64,000 nt of DNA from Arenibaculum pallidiluteum (lineage in GTDB: Bacteria; Pseudomonadota; Alphaproteobacteria; Azospirillales; Azospirillaceae): assembly GCF_017355985.1 (NCBI RefSeq), contig NZ_JAFIQU010000020.1:60770-124769 (forward strand). The letters are read 5' to 3'. Under the pieces are notes generated by a model, which was given only the letters and a program-made list of their open reading frames with translations, had not been told where the DNA came from and made no database searches. Below are positions 1-7,910 of the stretch, piece after piece. The first letter of the stretch is position 1, and the number at the start of each line of letters is the position of its first letter. The position numbers were made by a program, and so were the translations under genes.

Positions 1-192
1 CTGGAGGTGATCCGGCAGATCCGGCCCGCCGTGGTGATGCCCATGCACTATTTCTCGCGCGATCGGCTGCAGCGTTTCCTGGACATGGTGGGCGAAGAGT
101 TCCCGGCCCGGGTGCTGGACACTCCCACCATCGTGCTGAGCCGCCAGACCCTGCCCTGGAAGCAGACCATCGTGCTGCCGGGGCCGCATTGA
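1..192 (+). CDS. MBL-fold metallo-hydrolase, C-terminal fragment (cut by window edge)
   Basis: The frame is open from base 1 and ends at a TGA at 190-192, leaving about 63 C-terminal residues. The segment VVMPMHYFS matches the end of metallo-beta-lactamase-fold hydrolases of the UlaG/YycJ-like kind, where a histidine in a P-M-H-Y context is the last metal ligand. This is followed by the usual closing strand and helix. The substrate cannot be told because the HxHxDH core lies outside the window. The following gene is a small unknown on the same strand about 70 bp downstream. Confidence 0.7.
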   Translation: MEVIRQIRPAVVMPMHYFSRDRLQRFLDMVGEEFPARVLDTPTIVLSRQTLPWKQTIVLPGPH

Positions 193-259
193 AATGAAGA
201 TGCGGCCGGGACCACATTGACGCGGGAGTGAGAAAGGGCTGGGTACGGGGCGCGACGAC

Positions 260-595
260 GTGGCCATCGACATCCACCGCATCCTGGTTCGCAAGCAGGA
301 GCGCGACTCGGCGCGGCTCGACGACTTCCTGTTCCGGCAGCGCGCCCGTTCGATCCGCATCCTGGCGGAATGGGCCCGCGGGCGGGCGCCCGAGGCGGCC
401 ATCGATCCCCGGGCCTTCGCGGCGCAGATCGCCGACAGGCGCGATGCCGAGCTGCTGGCTGAGCTGCGCGCCCTGGTGCCGCCGGAACGCGCCACCGAGC
501 GGGCCTTCATGCGCGCTTTCGAGCGCGCCCGCTCCCAGGCCTACCGCGAGCTCGTCGAGGAGCTCGGCGATCCCACGCCCTGGACCCTGGCCTGA
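260..595 (+). CDS. Hypothetical protein, 111 aa, charged and helical
   Basis: I do not recognise a family. The product is rich in Arg, Ala and Glu, has no cysteines, no signal peptide and no membrane segment, and looks fully alpha-helical. It resembles a small soluble helical-bundle protein. I chose the GTG at 260 because no ATG gives a better start in this frame. The 3' end overlaps the 3' end of the opposite-strand LysR gene by 55 bp, so either the overlap is real or one C-terminus is extended. Codon use is like the neighbours, with strong G/C at third positions. Function unknown. Confidence 0.55.
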   Translation: MAIDIHRILVRKQERDSARLDDFLFRQRARSIRILAEWARGRAPEAAIDPRAFAAQIADRRDAELLAELRALVPPERATERAFMRAFERARSQAYRELVEELGDPTPWTLA

Positions 596-1518
596 GGCAT
601 CCCTGGGCGCGGCGGGTCGCCGTTGACCTCCCGCAGGAAATCGACCAGGGCGCGAACGGCCGGCGGGGTGTTGCGCTGCCGGGGGTAGTAGAGGTGCCAG
701 CCGGAAAAGCCCGGTGAATGCTCCTCCAGCACGGGGACGAGCCGCCCGTCCTCCAGGAGCGGGCGCAGCCAGCGCTCGGACCAGTAGACGAAGGCGATGC
801 CAACGCCCTGCACCGCCGCTTCGAGCGCCGCGTCGCGGTGCGAGACGATCAGCGGTCCCTCGACCGCGACCGAGATCCAGCGGCCGTCCTGCTGGAATTC
901 CCAGTTGTAGAGCTTCCTGCTGCCGGGCTTGCGCCAATTGATGCAGCGGTGGGCATGCAGATCGGCCGGCGTCCGCGGCCGGCCGTGGCGCGCGAGATAG
1001 TCCGGCGAGGCCACGGCGATCTGCCGGACCTCGCCCCCGAGCCGGACGGCGACCATGTCCTTCTCCAGCAGCTCGCCCAGGGTGATGCCGACATCGAAGC
1101 CGCCCTCGACGATGTCGATCACGGCATCGTCCAGCGCAAGCTCCAGCACGATGTCGGGGTAACGCTCCCGGAACCGGCCGAGATGCGGCTCGACCAGGGC
1201 GGCGGAGGCCGGGCGCGGCAGATGCAGGCGGACGGTGCCGGCCGGCGTGCTGCGGAGATTGGCGACATCGGCGACAGCCGCCTCCATCTCCTGCATGGCG
1301 GGCTTGAAGCGTGCCAGCAGGCGCCCACCCGCCTCGGTCAACGAGAGGCTGCGGGTCGTGCGGTTCAGCAGCCGCACGCCCAGCCGCTCCTCCAGCCCGC
1401 GGATGGTCTGGCTGAGCGTCGAGGGGGAGATCCTGAGCTGCTCTGCCGCCCGGGCGAAGCTTCCCAACTCTGCGACCATCGCGAAGGCCCGCAGGTCCGC
1501 ATATTCGTGGCCACGCAT
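541..1518 (-). CDS. LysR family transcriptional regulator
   Basis: This is a 325-aa DNA-binding regulator. Residues 8-65 form the winged helix-turn-helix typical of LysR proteins, with FARAAEQLRISPSTLSQTI and the following GVRLLNRTTRSLSLTEAG. Residues about 90-300 form the periplasmic-binding-like effector domain. It is divergent from the SDR gene at 1651, the usual arrangement for a LysR regulator and its target. A large dyad lies next to its own start codon at 1520-1562. The inducer is unknown. The C-terminal 18 codons overlap the convergent gene at 260-595. Confidence 0.92.
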   Translation of the reverse strand: MRGHEYADLRAFAMVAELGSFARAAEQLRISPSTLSQTIRGLEERLGVRLLNRTTRSLSLTEAGGRLLARFKPAMQEMEAAVADVANLRSTPAGTVRLHLPRPASAALVEPHLGRFRERYPDIVLELALDDAVIDIVEGGFDVGITLGELLEKDMVAVRLGGEVRQIAVASPDYLARHGRPRTPADLHAHRCINWRKPGSRKLYNWEFQQDGRWISVAVEGPLIVSHRDAALEAAVQGVGIAFVYWSERWLRPLLEDGRLVPVLEEHSPGFSGWHLYYPRQRNTPPAVRALVDFLREVNGDPPRPGMPQARVQGVGSPSSSTSSR

Positions 1519-1519
1519 T

Positions 1520-1562
1520 CTATCGCCGAATCCAATGAGGTTGTTCGGATCATAGGCGATAG
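1520..1562. promoter_or_regulatory. Candidate LysR operator (dyad) between divergent genes
   Basis: Perfect 8-bp arms CTATCGCC (1520-1527) and GGCGATAG (1555-1562) enclose a second nested pair, CCGAA (1526-1530) and TTCGG (1544-1548). The dyad starts 2 bp from the LysR start codon and lies about 90 bp before the SDR start. That position suits autorepression plus control of the divergent gene. Binding is inferred from position and symmetry only. Confidence 0.5.
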
Positions 1563-1650
1563 TTCAAGGAATGACGCCCCTCTACCGTTTCACCCGTTGG
1601 GCCGGTGCGCATCCGGAGCCGGACATCGAGACGAGGAGAGAAAGATCGCG

Positions 1651-2490
1651 ATGAGCGGAACCGACGGCAGAGTCTTCCTGATCACGGGCGTGAACTCGGG
1701 CTTCGGCCGCGCCTTCGCCGAGGCGGCGCTGGGTGCCGGGCACCGCGTCGCCGGCACGGTGCGGAACGAGGCCGCGCGGCGGGAGTTCGCCGCGATTGAG
1801 CCCGGCCGCGCCTCGGCCGTCCTTCTGGACGTGACCGACACGGCAGCCATCGGCCCGGCGATCGTCGCGGCGGAACGGGAGCTCGGTCCCGTCGACGTGC
1901 TCGTGAACAACGCCGGCTACGGCCATGAGGGCGTGCTGGAGGAATCCCCGCTGGAGGAGATGCGGCGGCAGTTCGAGGTCAACGTCTTCGGGGCCGTGGC
2001 CATGATCAAGGCGGTGCTGCCCGGCATGCGCGCGCGGCGGCGCGGCCATATCGTGAACATCACCTCGATGGGCGGCTTCATCACGATGCCGGGCATCGCT
2101 TATTACTGCGGCAGCAAGTTCGCGCTGGAGGGCATCTCCGAGGTTCTCGCCAAGGAAGTCGCCGGCTTCGGCATCAAGGTCACGGCCATCGCGCCGGGCT
2201 CGTTCCGAACCGATTGGGCCGGCCGCTCCATGGTCCGGACAGGCCGCAGCATCGCCGAGTACGACGCGCTGTTCGATCCCATCCGCAAGGCGCGCGAGGA
2301 GAAGAGCGGCCGCCAGGCCGGCGATCCCGCGAAGGCCGCGCAGGCGCTGCTCCGGATTGTCGAGGCCGAGGATCCGCCCATGCACCTGCTGCTGGGCAGT
2401 GACGCGCTGGCCCTGGTGCGCCAGAAGATCGACGCGCTGAGCGCCGAGATCGCGGCCTGGGAGGAGGTGACGCGCTCGACCGACTTCTGA
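1651..2490 (+). CDS. Short-chain dehydrogenase/reductase
   Basis: This 279-aa classical SDR oxidoreductase should use NAD(P)H to reduce or oxidise an unknown alcohol or carbonyl. The Rossmann motif TGVNSGFG is at residues 12-19, NNAG at 86-89, the catalytic Ser at 139 and YxxxK at Tyr152/Lys156. The ATG at 1651 follows a purine-rich stretch (GAGGAGAGAAAG) and begins just before the first strand. The open frame runs much further upstream but antisense to the LysR gene, so that extension is not coding. It is divergent from and probably controlled by the LysR regulator. C-terminal residues beyond about 230 resemble oxidoreductases annotated YbbO-like. Confidence 0.93.
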   Translation: MSGTDGRVFLITGVNSGFGRAFAEAALGAGHRVAGTVRNEAARREFAAIEPGRASAVLLDVTDTAAIGPAIVAAERELGPVDVLVNNAGYGHEGVLEESPLEEMRRQFEVNVFGAVAMIKAVLPGMRARRRGHIVNITSMGGFITMPGIAYYCGSKFALEGISEVLAKEVAGFGIKVTAIAPGSFRTDWAGRSMVRTGRSIAEYDALFDPIRKAREEKSGRQAGDPAKAAQALLRIVEAEDPPMHLLLGSDALALVRQKIDALSAEIAAWEEVTRSTDF

Positions 2491-2557
2491 GTCGCCGGCA
2501 TACGGAATGGGACGACCGGTTCGGCCGTCGCGTATCGTCGACTTGTCGGGAGAAAAC

Positions 2558-2632
2558 TGGAGCGGGCGAAGGGATTCGAACCCTCGACCCCAACCTTGGC
2601 AAGGTTGTGCTCTACCCCTGAGCTACGCCCGC
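2558..2632 (-). tRNA. tRNA-Gly (anticodon GCC)
   Basis: Read on the minus strand this is a 75-nt cloverleaf with encoded CCA. The acceptor arm GCGGGCG pairs with CGCCCGC, the D arm contains AGCTCAGGGGTAGAGC, the anticodon loop is CTTGCCAAG with anticodon GCC, and the T arm contains GGTTCGAATCC. No other tRNA was found in the window. Confidence 0.97.
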
Positions 2633-2766
2633 ATCCGGCGGCCGGTCCGGGTGGTGACCGGCGGTGAGCGGGGACTATACGCATCCCGGAACCGATTGCA
2701 AGGGAGGATTTCCCGGCGCGCCGGGGCCCTTCCGCGGGCCGGCCGGGCAGGCTATAAACCCGCGCC

Positions 2767-3324
2767 ATGGACGACCAGACCCGGGAACCCGACACCAGGC
2801 CCACCAACGCGCCCGAGATCGGGGATGCGTCGCCGCCGACCTCGCCCGAGGCGCTGCTGGCCTATCTCGACTCGCTCGGGATCGAGACCGAGACGATCGC
2901 GCACAGGCCGCTCTTCACGGTCGAGGAGAGCCGCGAGATGCATGCCCTGATCCCCGGGGCGCACTGCAAGAACCTGTTCCTGAAGGACAAGAAGGACCAG
3001 CTCTGGCTGGTGGTGGCGCTGGCCGACACGGCCGTCGACCTGAAGCGGCTGGACAAGCGCATCGGCGCGGCCCGGCTGTCCTTCGGCCGGCCGGACCTGC
3101 TGTGGGAGGCGCTGGGCGTGCGGCCCGGCTCGGTCACCCCCTTCGCGCTGGTCAACGACCGAGCGGGGCGCGTTCGCGTGGTGCTCGAGCGGGCCATGGT
3201 CGCCGAGCCCTTGCTGAATTACCATCCGCTGGTCAACACGCGCTCGACCGTGATCCGGAGCGAGGACCTCGTGCGCTTCGTCCGGGCCACGGGCCACGAG
3301 CCGCTGATCGCTGATCTGCATTAG
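2767..3324 (+). CDS. YbaK/ProX-type aminoacyl-tRNA deacylase
   Basis: The product has 185 residues. From about residue 28 it matches the prolyl-tRNA-synthetase-associated (YbaK/EbsC) fold: EALLAYLDSLGIETETIAHRPLFTVEES, then CKNLFLKDKK and a G-x-V-T-P-F-A-L segment. Free-standing ProX-type enzymes hydrolyse mischarged Ala-tRNA(Pro), which fits the lack of a synthetase domain here. The first 25 residues are Pro/Thr-rich and low complexity, so a slightly later start is possible. It begins a plus-strand run of housekeeping genes after the tRNA. The reaction is assigned from family knowledge, not from a tested substrate. Confidence 0.88.
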   Translation: MDDQTREPDTRPTNAPEIGDASPPTSPEALLAYLDSLGIETETIAHRPLFTVEESREMHALIPGAHCKNLFLKDKKDQLWLVVALADTAVDLKRLDKRIGAARLSFGRPDLLWEALGVRPGSVTPFALVNDRAGRVRVVLERAMVAEPLLNYHPLVNTRSTVIRSEDLVRFVRATGHEPLIADLH

Positions 3325-3428
3325 CCCCGCGGCGGGGCCGTCCGGCATGCGGACGCCCGCCCGGGCCGCGTGCTTGCCGAGTGGCGGGCCAGCCTCCATC
3401 TAAACTGCGAGCGGAAACGGGAAAACCC

Positions 3429-4358
3429 ATGCAGCCCATCTTCAACAGCCAGCCTTCCGGCAACGGCGCCGGAGCCGACCTCGTGAAGGATGGCTCCGAC
3501 CGCACCTTCATGGCCGACGTCATCGAGGCCTCGCGCACCGTCCCCGTGATCGTCGATTTCTGGGCGACCTGGTGCGGCCCCTGCAAGCAGCTCGGCCCGA
3601 TCCTGGAAAAGGTCGTGAAGGGCGCCAAGGGCGCCGTCCGGCTCGTCAAGATCGACGTGGATAAGAGCCCGCAGATCGCGGGCCAGCTCCGCGTCCAGTC
3701 GATCCCCGCGGTCTACGCCTTCTACCAGGGCCGCCCGGTGGACGCCTTCATGGGCGCCCTGCCCGAGAGCCAGGTGAAGACCTGGGTCGACCGGCTGATC
3801 CAGATCGCCGGCGGCGCCGGCGCCGAGGGGGACGGGCTGGAGGAGGCGCTGGACGCCGCCCGCCAGGCGCTGGAGGAGGGCGACGCCGAATCCGCAGCCG
3901 CGATCTATTCCGAGATCCTGCAGGCCGAGCCCGAGAACGCCGCGGCCTATGCCGGCCTGGCCCGTGCCCTGATCGCCCTGGACCGCGCCGACGACGCCCG
4001 CCAGATGCTTGACCGGGCGCCCGAGGCGATCGCCAAGGACAAGGATCTGGCGGCGGTGCGCACGCAGCTCGAACTGGCCGAGCAGAGCCGGCAGGCAGGC
4101 CCGATCCCCGAGCTGATGGAGAAGGTCGCGCGCGCGCCCGACGACCATCAGGCGCGCTTCGACCTGGCCATGGCGCTCTATGCCCTGAACAAGCGCGAGG
4201 CCGCGGTGGACGAGCTGCTGGAGCTGGTGCGGCGCGACCGCGAGTGGAACGAGCAGGCTGCGCGCAAGCAGCTCGTGAAGTTCTTCGAGGCCTTCGGTCC
4301 CACCGACAAGCTGACCATCAACGCGCGGCGGCGGCTGTCCTCCCTGCTGTTCGCCTGA
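3429..4358 (+). CDS. cnoX: Thioredoxin-TPR protein (CnoX/YbbN-like co-chaperone)
   Basis: This 309-aa protein has a thioredoxin domain (residues about 20-130) with an intact WCGPC site at Cys49 and Cys52, followed by tetratricopeptide-like helices to the end. That architecture is the CnoX/YbbN family, a holdase that works with GroEL and protects proteins from oxidation. Alphaproteobacterial members often keep the CxxC pair, as here. I chose ATG 3429; an in-frame ATG at 3381 would add 16 residues with no thioredoxin similarity. The LON-domain gene follows after 5 bp, so co-transcription is likely. Confidence 0.88.
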   Translation: MQPIFNSQPSGNGAGADLVKDGSDRTFMADVIEASRTVPVIVDFWATWCGPCKQLGPILEKVVKGAKGAVRLVKIDVDKSPQIAGQLRVQSIPAVYAFYQGRPVDAFMGALPESQVKTWVDRLIQIAGGAGAEGDGLEEALDAARQALEEGDAESAAAIYSEILQAEPENAAAYAGLARALIALDRADDARQMLDRAPEAIAKDKDLAAVRTQLELAEQSRQAGPIPELMEKVARAPDDHQARFDLAMALYALNKREAAVDELLELVRRDREWNEQAARKQLVKFFEAFGPTDKLTINARRRLSSLLFA

Positions 4359-4363
4359 CCGCC

Positions 4364-5029
4364 ATGGGCGCCAGCGCGTTCGACCTGCGATTCGGGGAGC
4401 TGCCCGGCACGCTGCCGGTCTTCCCGCTCTCGGGCGTGCTGCTGCTGCCGCGCGCCCGGCTGCCGCTGAACATCTTCGAGCCGCGCTACCTCGCCATGAC
4501 GCGCGAGGCGCTGGCCTCGCCCACCCGGCTGATCGGCATGATCCAGCCGTCCGAGGATATCCCGAAGCGCGACCCGCCGCTGTTCGGCTGCGGCTGCGCG
4601 GGCCGAATCGTCAGCTTCTCGGAGACCGATGACGGCCGCTACCTGATCACCCTGCTGGGCGTCAGCCGGTTCCGCGTGCGCGGGGAGCTGGACAGGCAGC
4701 CCGGCGGGTTCCGGGCCGTCACCCCCGACTGGGAGCAGTTCCGGAGCGACCTGGAGGCCGAGGACGCGGCCTTCGACCGGGGCCGGCTGGTCGAGGGGCT
4801 GAAGGCCTATTTCCGCCGCCACGGCATCTCGGCCGATTGGAGCACCATCGAGAAGACTCCCTCGGAGCGGCTGATCAACTCGCTCTCGATGATCTGCCCC
4901 TTCGAGCCCAACGAGAAGCAGGCGCTTCTGGAGGCACAGACCCTGGGCGAGCGGGCCGGGCTCCTGACCGCGCTGGTCGAGATGGCCGTGCTGCGGCCGG
5001 ACGACGGTGATAGCCTGCCGCCTCAGTGA
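4364..5029 (+). CDS. LON peptidase substrate-binding (PUA-like) domain protein
   Basis: This stand-alone 221-aa protein resembles the N-terminal substrate-binding domain of Lon protease but has no ATPase or protease domain. Diagnostic segments are [19 protein letters not shown] and [10 protein letters not shown] near the start, then LLGVSRFRV. The second half is helical, with [17 protein letters not shown]. Such proteins are common in alphaproteobacteria directly after a cnoX-like gene; they are presumed to bind unfolded substrates or act as adaptors, without a settled role. It starts 5 bp after the thioredoxin gene, and another small gene follows. Confidence 0.88.
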   Translation: MGASAFDLRFGELPGTLPVFPLSGVLLLPRARLPLNIFEPRYLAMTREALASPTRLIGMIQPSEDIPKRDPPLFGCGCAGRIVSFSETDDGRYLITLLGVSRFRVRGELDRQPGGFRAVTPDWEQFRSDLEAEDAAFDRGRLVEGLKAYFRRHGISADWSTIEKTPSERLINSLSMICPFEPNEKQALLEAQTLGERAGLLTALVEMAVLRPDDGDSLPPQ

Positions 5030-5105
5030 GCGGCCCGAACGAAACGGCGCGAACGAGGCGGCCCGCGTGACGGGGCCAGCCGAGACCCATCGGAGGATCG
5101 ATGCC

Positions 5106-5348
5106 ATGACCGAACCCGGCCGGACCGAGGACCAAGCGACGCCGCCGAGCGGCGCGCGGGTCGACCCCAAGCTGCTGGAGATCCTGGTCTGCCCGCTGAC
5201 AAAGGGCCCCCTGCGCTACGATGCCGAGCACCAGGAGCTGATCAGCGACCGCGCGCACTTGGCCTATCCCATCCGCGACGGCGTGCCGATCATGCTGGTG
5301 GACGAGGCGCGCCGCCTGGACGGCGAGGCGCGGGACGCAAGACCATGA
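5106..5348 (+). CDS. Trm112-like protein (UPF0434 family)
   Basis: This 80-aa protein contains [17 protein letters not shown] and [18 protein letters not shown], the signature of the Trm112/YcaR zinc-ribbon-like family. In eukaryotes Trm112 activates methyltransferases; bacterial YcaR-like proteins are small and less well understood. Only one cysteine remains of the usual zinc site, as in many bacterial homologues. ATG 5106 is chosen because upstream codons lack family similarity. The stop overlaps the next ATG by 4 bp, so translational coupling is likely. Confidence 0.88.
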   Translation: MTEPGRTEDQATPPSGARVDPKLLEILVCPLTKGPLRYDAEHQELISDRAHLAYPIRDGVPIMLVDEARRLDGEARDARP

Positions 5349-5809
5349 CCGACGACGGGACGGAGAACAGGAACCGGCTGGAGCCCCAGCAGGAGGAGCG
5401 CCGGACCGTTCCGCGCTGGCCGGTGGAGATCCGGCTGCGCCAGGCCGAGAAGCGCCTGGAGGTGGATTTCGACGACGGCAGGAGCTTCTCCTTCCCGGCC
5501 GAGCTGCTGCGCGTCGAGAGCCCCTCGGCCGAGGTCCAGGGTCACGGGCCCGGACAGAAGCAGATCGTCGCCGGACGCAGCCAGGTCGGGATCCTGGCGG
5601 TCGAGCCGGTCGGCAACTACGCGATCCGGATCCGGTTCGACGACCTGCACGACACCGGGATCTTCTCGTGGCGCTATCTCTACGAGCTAGGCGAGCGGCA
5701 GGACGAGATCTGGGCGACCTACCTGCGCGAGCTCGAAGCTCGCGGCCTGTCCCGCGACCCGCGCCGCGGCGGCCCCGTCTTCCCGGGCCGGGGATCCGGC
5801 TGCGGCTGA
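5345..5809 (+). CDS. DUF971 (GBBH-like N-terminal domain) protein
   Basis: The 154-aa product carries the gamma-butyrobetaine-hydroxylase-like N-terminal domain (residues about 22-125): [18 protein letters not shown], a central loop with [19 protein letters not shown], and [21 protein letters not shown]. In bacteria this module stands alone and is linked to iron-sulfur cluster carriers or assembly; the exact role is unsettled. It overlaps the Trm112-like gene by 4 bp and closes this plus-strand run. The last 25 residues are Arg/Gly/Pro-rich and likely disordered. Confidence 0.88.
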   Translation: MTDDGTENRNRLEPQQEERRTVPRWPVEIRLRQAEKRLEVDFDDGRSFSFPAELLRVESPSAEVQGHGPGQKQIVAGRSQVGILAVEPVGNYAIRIRFDDLHDTGIFSWRYLYELGERQDEIWATYLRELEARGLSRDPRRGGPVFPGRGSGCG

Positions 5810-5952
5810 GGCCGGTGGGTGGTTCGGAGCGCGCCGCCGTCACGACAATGGCGGCCGGCGCCGTATTCAGACGCTTCGCGGCTGCTCGACATCAGGAGCG
5901 GTCTTGGGACCGCCAGGGGGACCGCCAGGGGGATTTGCCTCCATTCTCGGGG

Positions 5953-7059
5953 TCAATTGAGCCCCGGCAGAACGAAGTCGTTCAGCACGACGCCGGGCAG
6001 CCCTCCCTCCTGGGGCTGGTTATAGCGGCCAGCGGCGATGACCACGACGAGGTCGAGACCCGGTACGATGAAGAGCCGCTGGCCGCCATTGCCGAAGCCG
6101 GCGATCACGCGTTCGCCACCAGGCAACGCGCTCAGCCACCAATGGTAGCCGTAGCGCATCTTTCCCCCGATCTCGGCATGCGGCGAATGCGACGCCTGGA
6201 GCCAAGCCTCTGAAACGATGCGGCGTCCGTCCCAGGTTCCACCGTTCAGCACCAACTGTCCGATCTTGGCGAGATCCCGGGGTCGCATCCTAAGCCCAGA
6301 GGCGGCCGCCGGCTCTCCATCCGCGCCTTCGACCCACTCGACGTCCTCGATCCCGAGCGGTCCGAACAGCTTCTCGCGAGCGTAGGACAGCAGCGGCTTG
6401 CCGGCCCCCATTGCGATCAGCCGCCCCAGGAGCGCAGTGGCACCGCCATTGTAGGCCCAGCGTTCTCCAGGCGAGTCCTTCATCGGACGGTCGAGGATGT
6501 AGCGATAGCGATCGGGAGCAAGCTCCATGGCGATCTCGCTGTTGCGCGGATCGGTGTATGGCAGCTCCTCGCTCCAATCGAGGCCGATCGTCATCGTCAG
6601 GACGTGTTCGATCGTGATGGCGCGCTTGGCTTCGGCCTCCAAGACGTCGGGATACTTCCGGAATTGCTCGAGGAGCCGCGCATCGAGCGGCGGGACGAGC
6701 CGCTCCTCGAGCGCTATTCCGTAGAGGAGGCCCACGACGCTCTTCGAGACCGAGCGCAGATCGTGCTTGAGGTCGGCGCGATGCTCGACCACCCCGAGAG
6801 CCTGACCCCAGCGCTCGTCGGCGCCAGGGTAGTAGCGCTCGATACGCAGCTTGCCGTGACGAATGACCACGACGCCGTGCAGGCCGGCGAGGGTCCCGTC
6901 GGCGAAGGCCGCATCGAGCCGATCGCCGAGCGTCGCGTCGAAACCGGCCTCGGCCAGCGGGCCGGTCTCCCAGTCGTGGTGCGGCCCGGCGGCAGCGCCG
7001 CCGCTCAGTGACAGCATGACGAGGGCCGACATGACCCAGGCAACGCACCACTTCGCCAT
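5953..7059 (-). CDS. Secreted serine hydrolase (beta-lactamase / class C family)
   Basis: The 368-aa product has a signal peptide (residues 1-25, ending GGAAAG) and a penicillin-binding/beta-lactamase-fold domain. The SxxK nucleophile is Ser103-Val-Ser-Lys106; the YxN motif is the Tyr-Asn pair in RWAYNGGA. A GFGNGGQ segment near the C-terminus takes the place of the KTG-like motif. These features fit periplasmic esterases or D-amino-acid peptidases annotated simply as serine hydrolases; true beta-lactamase activity cannot be inferred. It is convergent with the DUF971 gene. The 356 bp upstream hold no clear gene. Confidence 0.9.
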   Translation of the reverse strand: MAKWCVAWVMSALVMLSLSGGAAAGPHHDWETGPLAEAGFDATLGDRLDAAFADGTLAGLHGVVVIRHGKLRIERYYPGADERWGQALGVVEHRADLKHDLRSVSKSVVGLLYGIALEERLVPPLDARLLEQFRKYPDVLEAEAKRAITIEHVLTMTIGLDWSEELPYTDPRNSEIAMELAPDRYRYILDRPMKDSPGERWAYNGGATALLGRLIAMGAGKPLLSYAREKLFGPLGIEDVEWVEGADGEPAAASGLRMRPRDLAKIGQLVLNGGTWDGRRIVSEAWLQASHSPHAEIGGKMRYGYHWWLSALPGGERVIAGFGNGGQRLFIVPGLDLVVVIAAGRYNQPQEGGLPGVVLNDFVLPGLN

Positions 7060-7415
7060 CCAGACCTCCCCCAGCGGACATTCCGGATCCTGTTCCCGGT
7101 CATGCTCCCGATTCGGACATCTCCCCCACCGACTTGATCAAGACTAGCAGCACGGCGACGTGGAAGGTGAGGCCAAACCAGGAGAACACCAGGTCTCCTC
7201 ATGGCCGGAGTCTCGGCATTGCAGGCCGCGTCGACATCACGACGGATCGCCGCACTCCGCCGCGCCGACAGCTCGGTTGCATCCGTAGCCCGATCGGCTC
7301 CTCGATCAAATCGAGCTGCAACCGAAGCCCCCGACAATCCTCCGACAACAGGAGCGGACGAGGACCGCAGCGGTCCTTGCCCGATCGGATCGGTTCATCG
7401 GGGTTGAACGAACAC
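7060..7415. other. Intergenic stretch with no clear gene
   Basis: These 356 bp separate the divergent serine hydrolase and cytochrome c genes. Every frame is short or implausible in composition. One minus-strand frame (7100-7196) reads as a hydrophobic tail that looks like a decayed membrane-protein fragment. Promoters for both flanking genes should lie here, but I see no confident -35/-10 pair. Confidence 0.5.
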
Positions 7416-7898
7416 ATGAGAAGCATCGCAGTGGGCGCACTCGCCCTCCTTCTGTCCGGACCGGCGGGTGCCGCCGAGGACCCGGTGAAACGGGGCGAGT
7501 ACCTGTCCAGGATCATGGACTGCACCGGGTGTCACACGCCGGGGGGCCTGACGGGCAAGCCGGAGGCGGATCGGTATCTGTCCGGATCGGAGCTCGGCCT
7601 CGCGATCCCGGACCTCGGCGTCTTCTATCCCCCCAACCTGACACCCGACGACGAGACGGGCCTCGGGACCTGGAGCGAAGCCGACATCGTCAGGGCGCTC
7701 AGGACGGGAACGCGCCCCAATGGCCGGATCCTCGCGCCGGTCATGCCCTGGGTGTCCTACGCATCGCTGACCGATGGCGACGCGGCGGCGATCGCGGCCT
7801 ACCTGAAGAGCCTGCCCGCGGTGAGCCACCGCGTGCCGCCCCCGCTCGGGCCGAAGGAGCAGCCGCGGACACCCTATCTGGGCGTCGTCGTGCCATAG
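7416..7898 (+). CDS. Periplasmic c-type cytochrome
   Basis: This 160-aa protein has a signal peptide (residues 1-20, ending GPAGAA) and one haem-binding motif, CTGCH, at residues 36-40. A methionine in APVMPW is a candidate sixth ligand. Segments such as GVFYPPNLTPDDETGLGTWS match the single-haem cytochromes that act as electron acceptors for membrane dehydrogenases. No dehydrogenase partner is adjacent, and the PQQ-type dehydrogenase lies 39 kb away. I chose ATG 7416 because it gives a proper signal peptide. Its stop lies 12 bp from the stop of the convergent arginase-fold gene. Confidence 0.88.
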   Translation: MRSIAVGALALLLSGPAGAAEDPVKRGEYLSRIMDCTGCHTPGGLTGKPEADRYLSGSELGLAIPDLGVFYPPNLTPDDETGLGTWSEADIVRALRTGTRPNGRILAPVMPWVSYASLTDGDAAAIAAYLKSLPAVSHRVPPPLGPKEQPRTPYLGVVVP

Positions 7899-7910
7899 GA
7901 GGGACAGCGT

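Noticed and set aside
718..1650. Upstream extension of the SDR open frame by over 300 codons
   Set aside because: It runs antisense through the LysR gene, has no SDR similarity, and comes from the high-GC lack of stop codons.
5900..5935. Short repeat of GACCGCCAGGGG
   Set aside because: Only two copies in a gap between convergent genes; too short to interpret.
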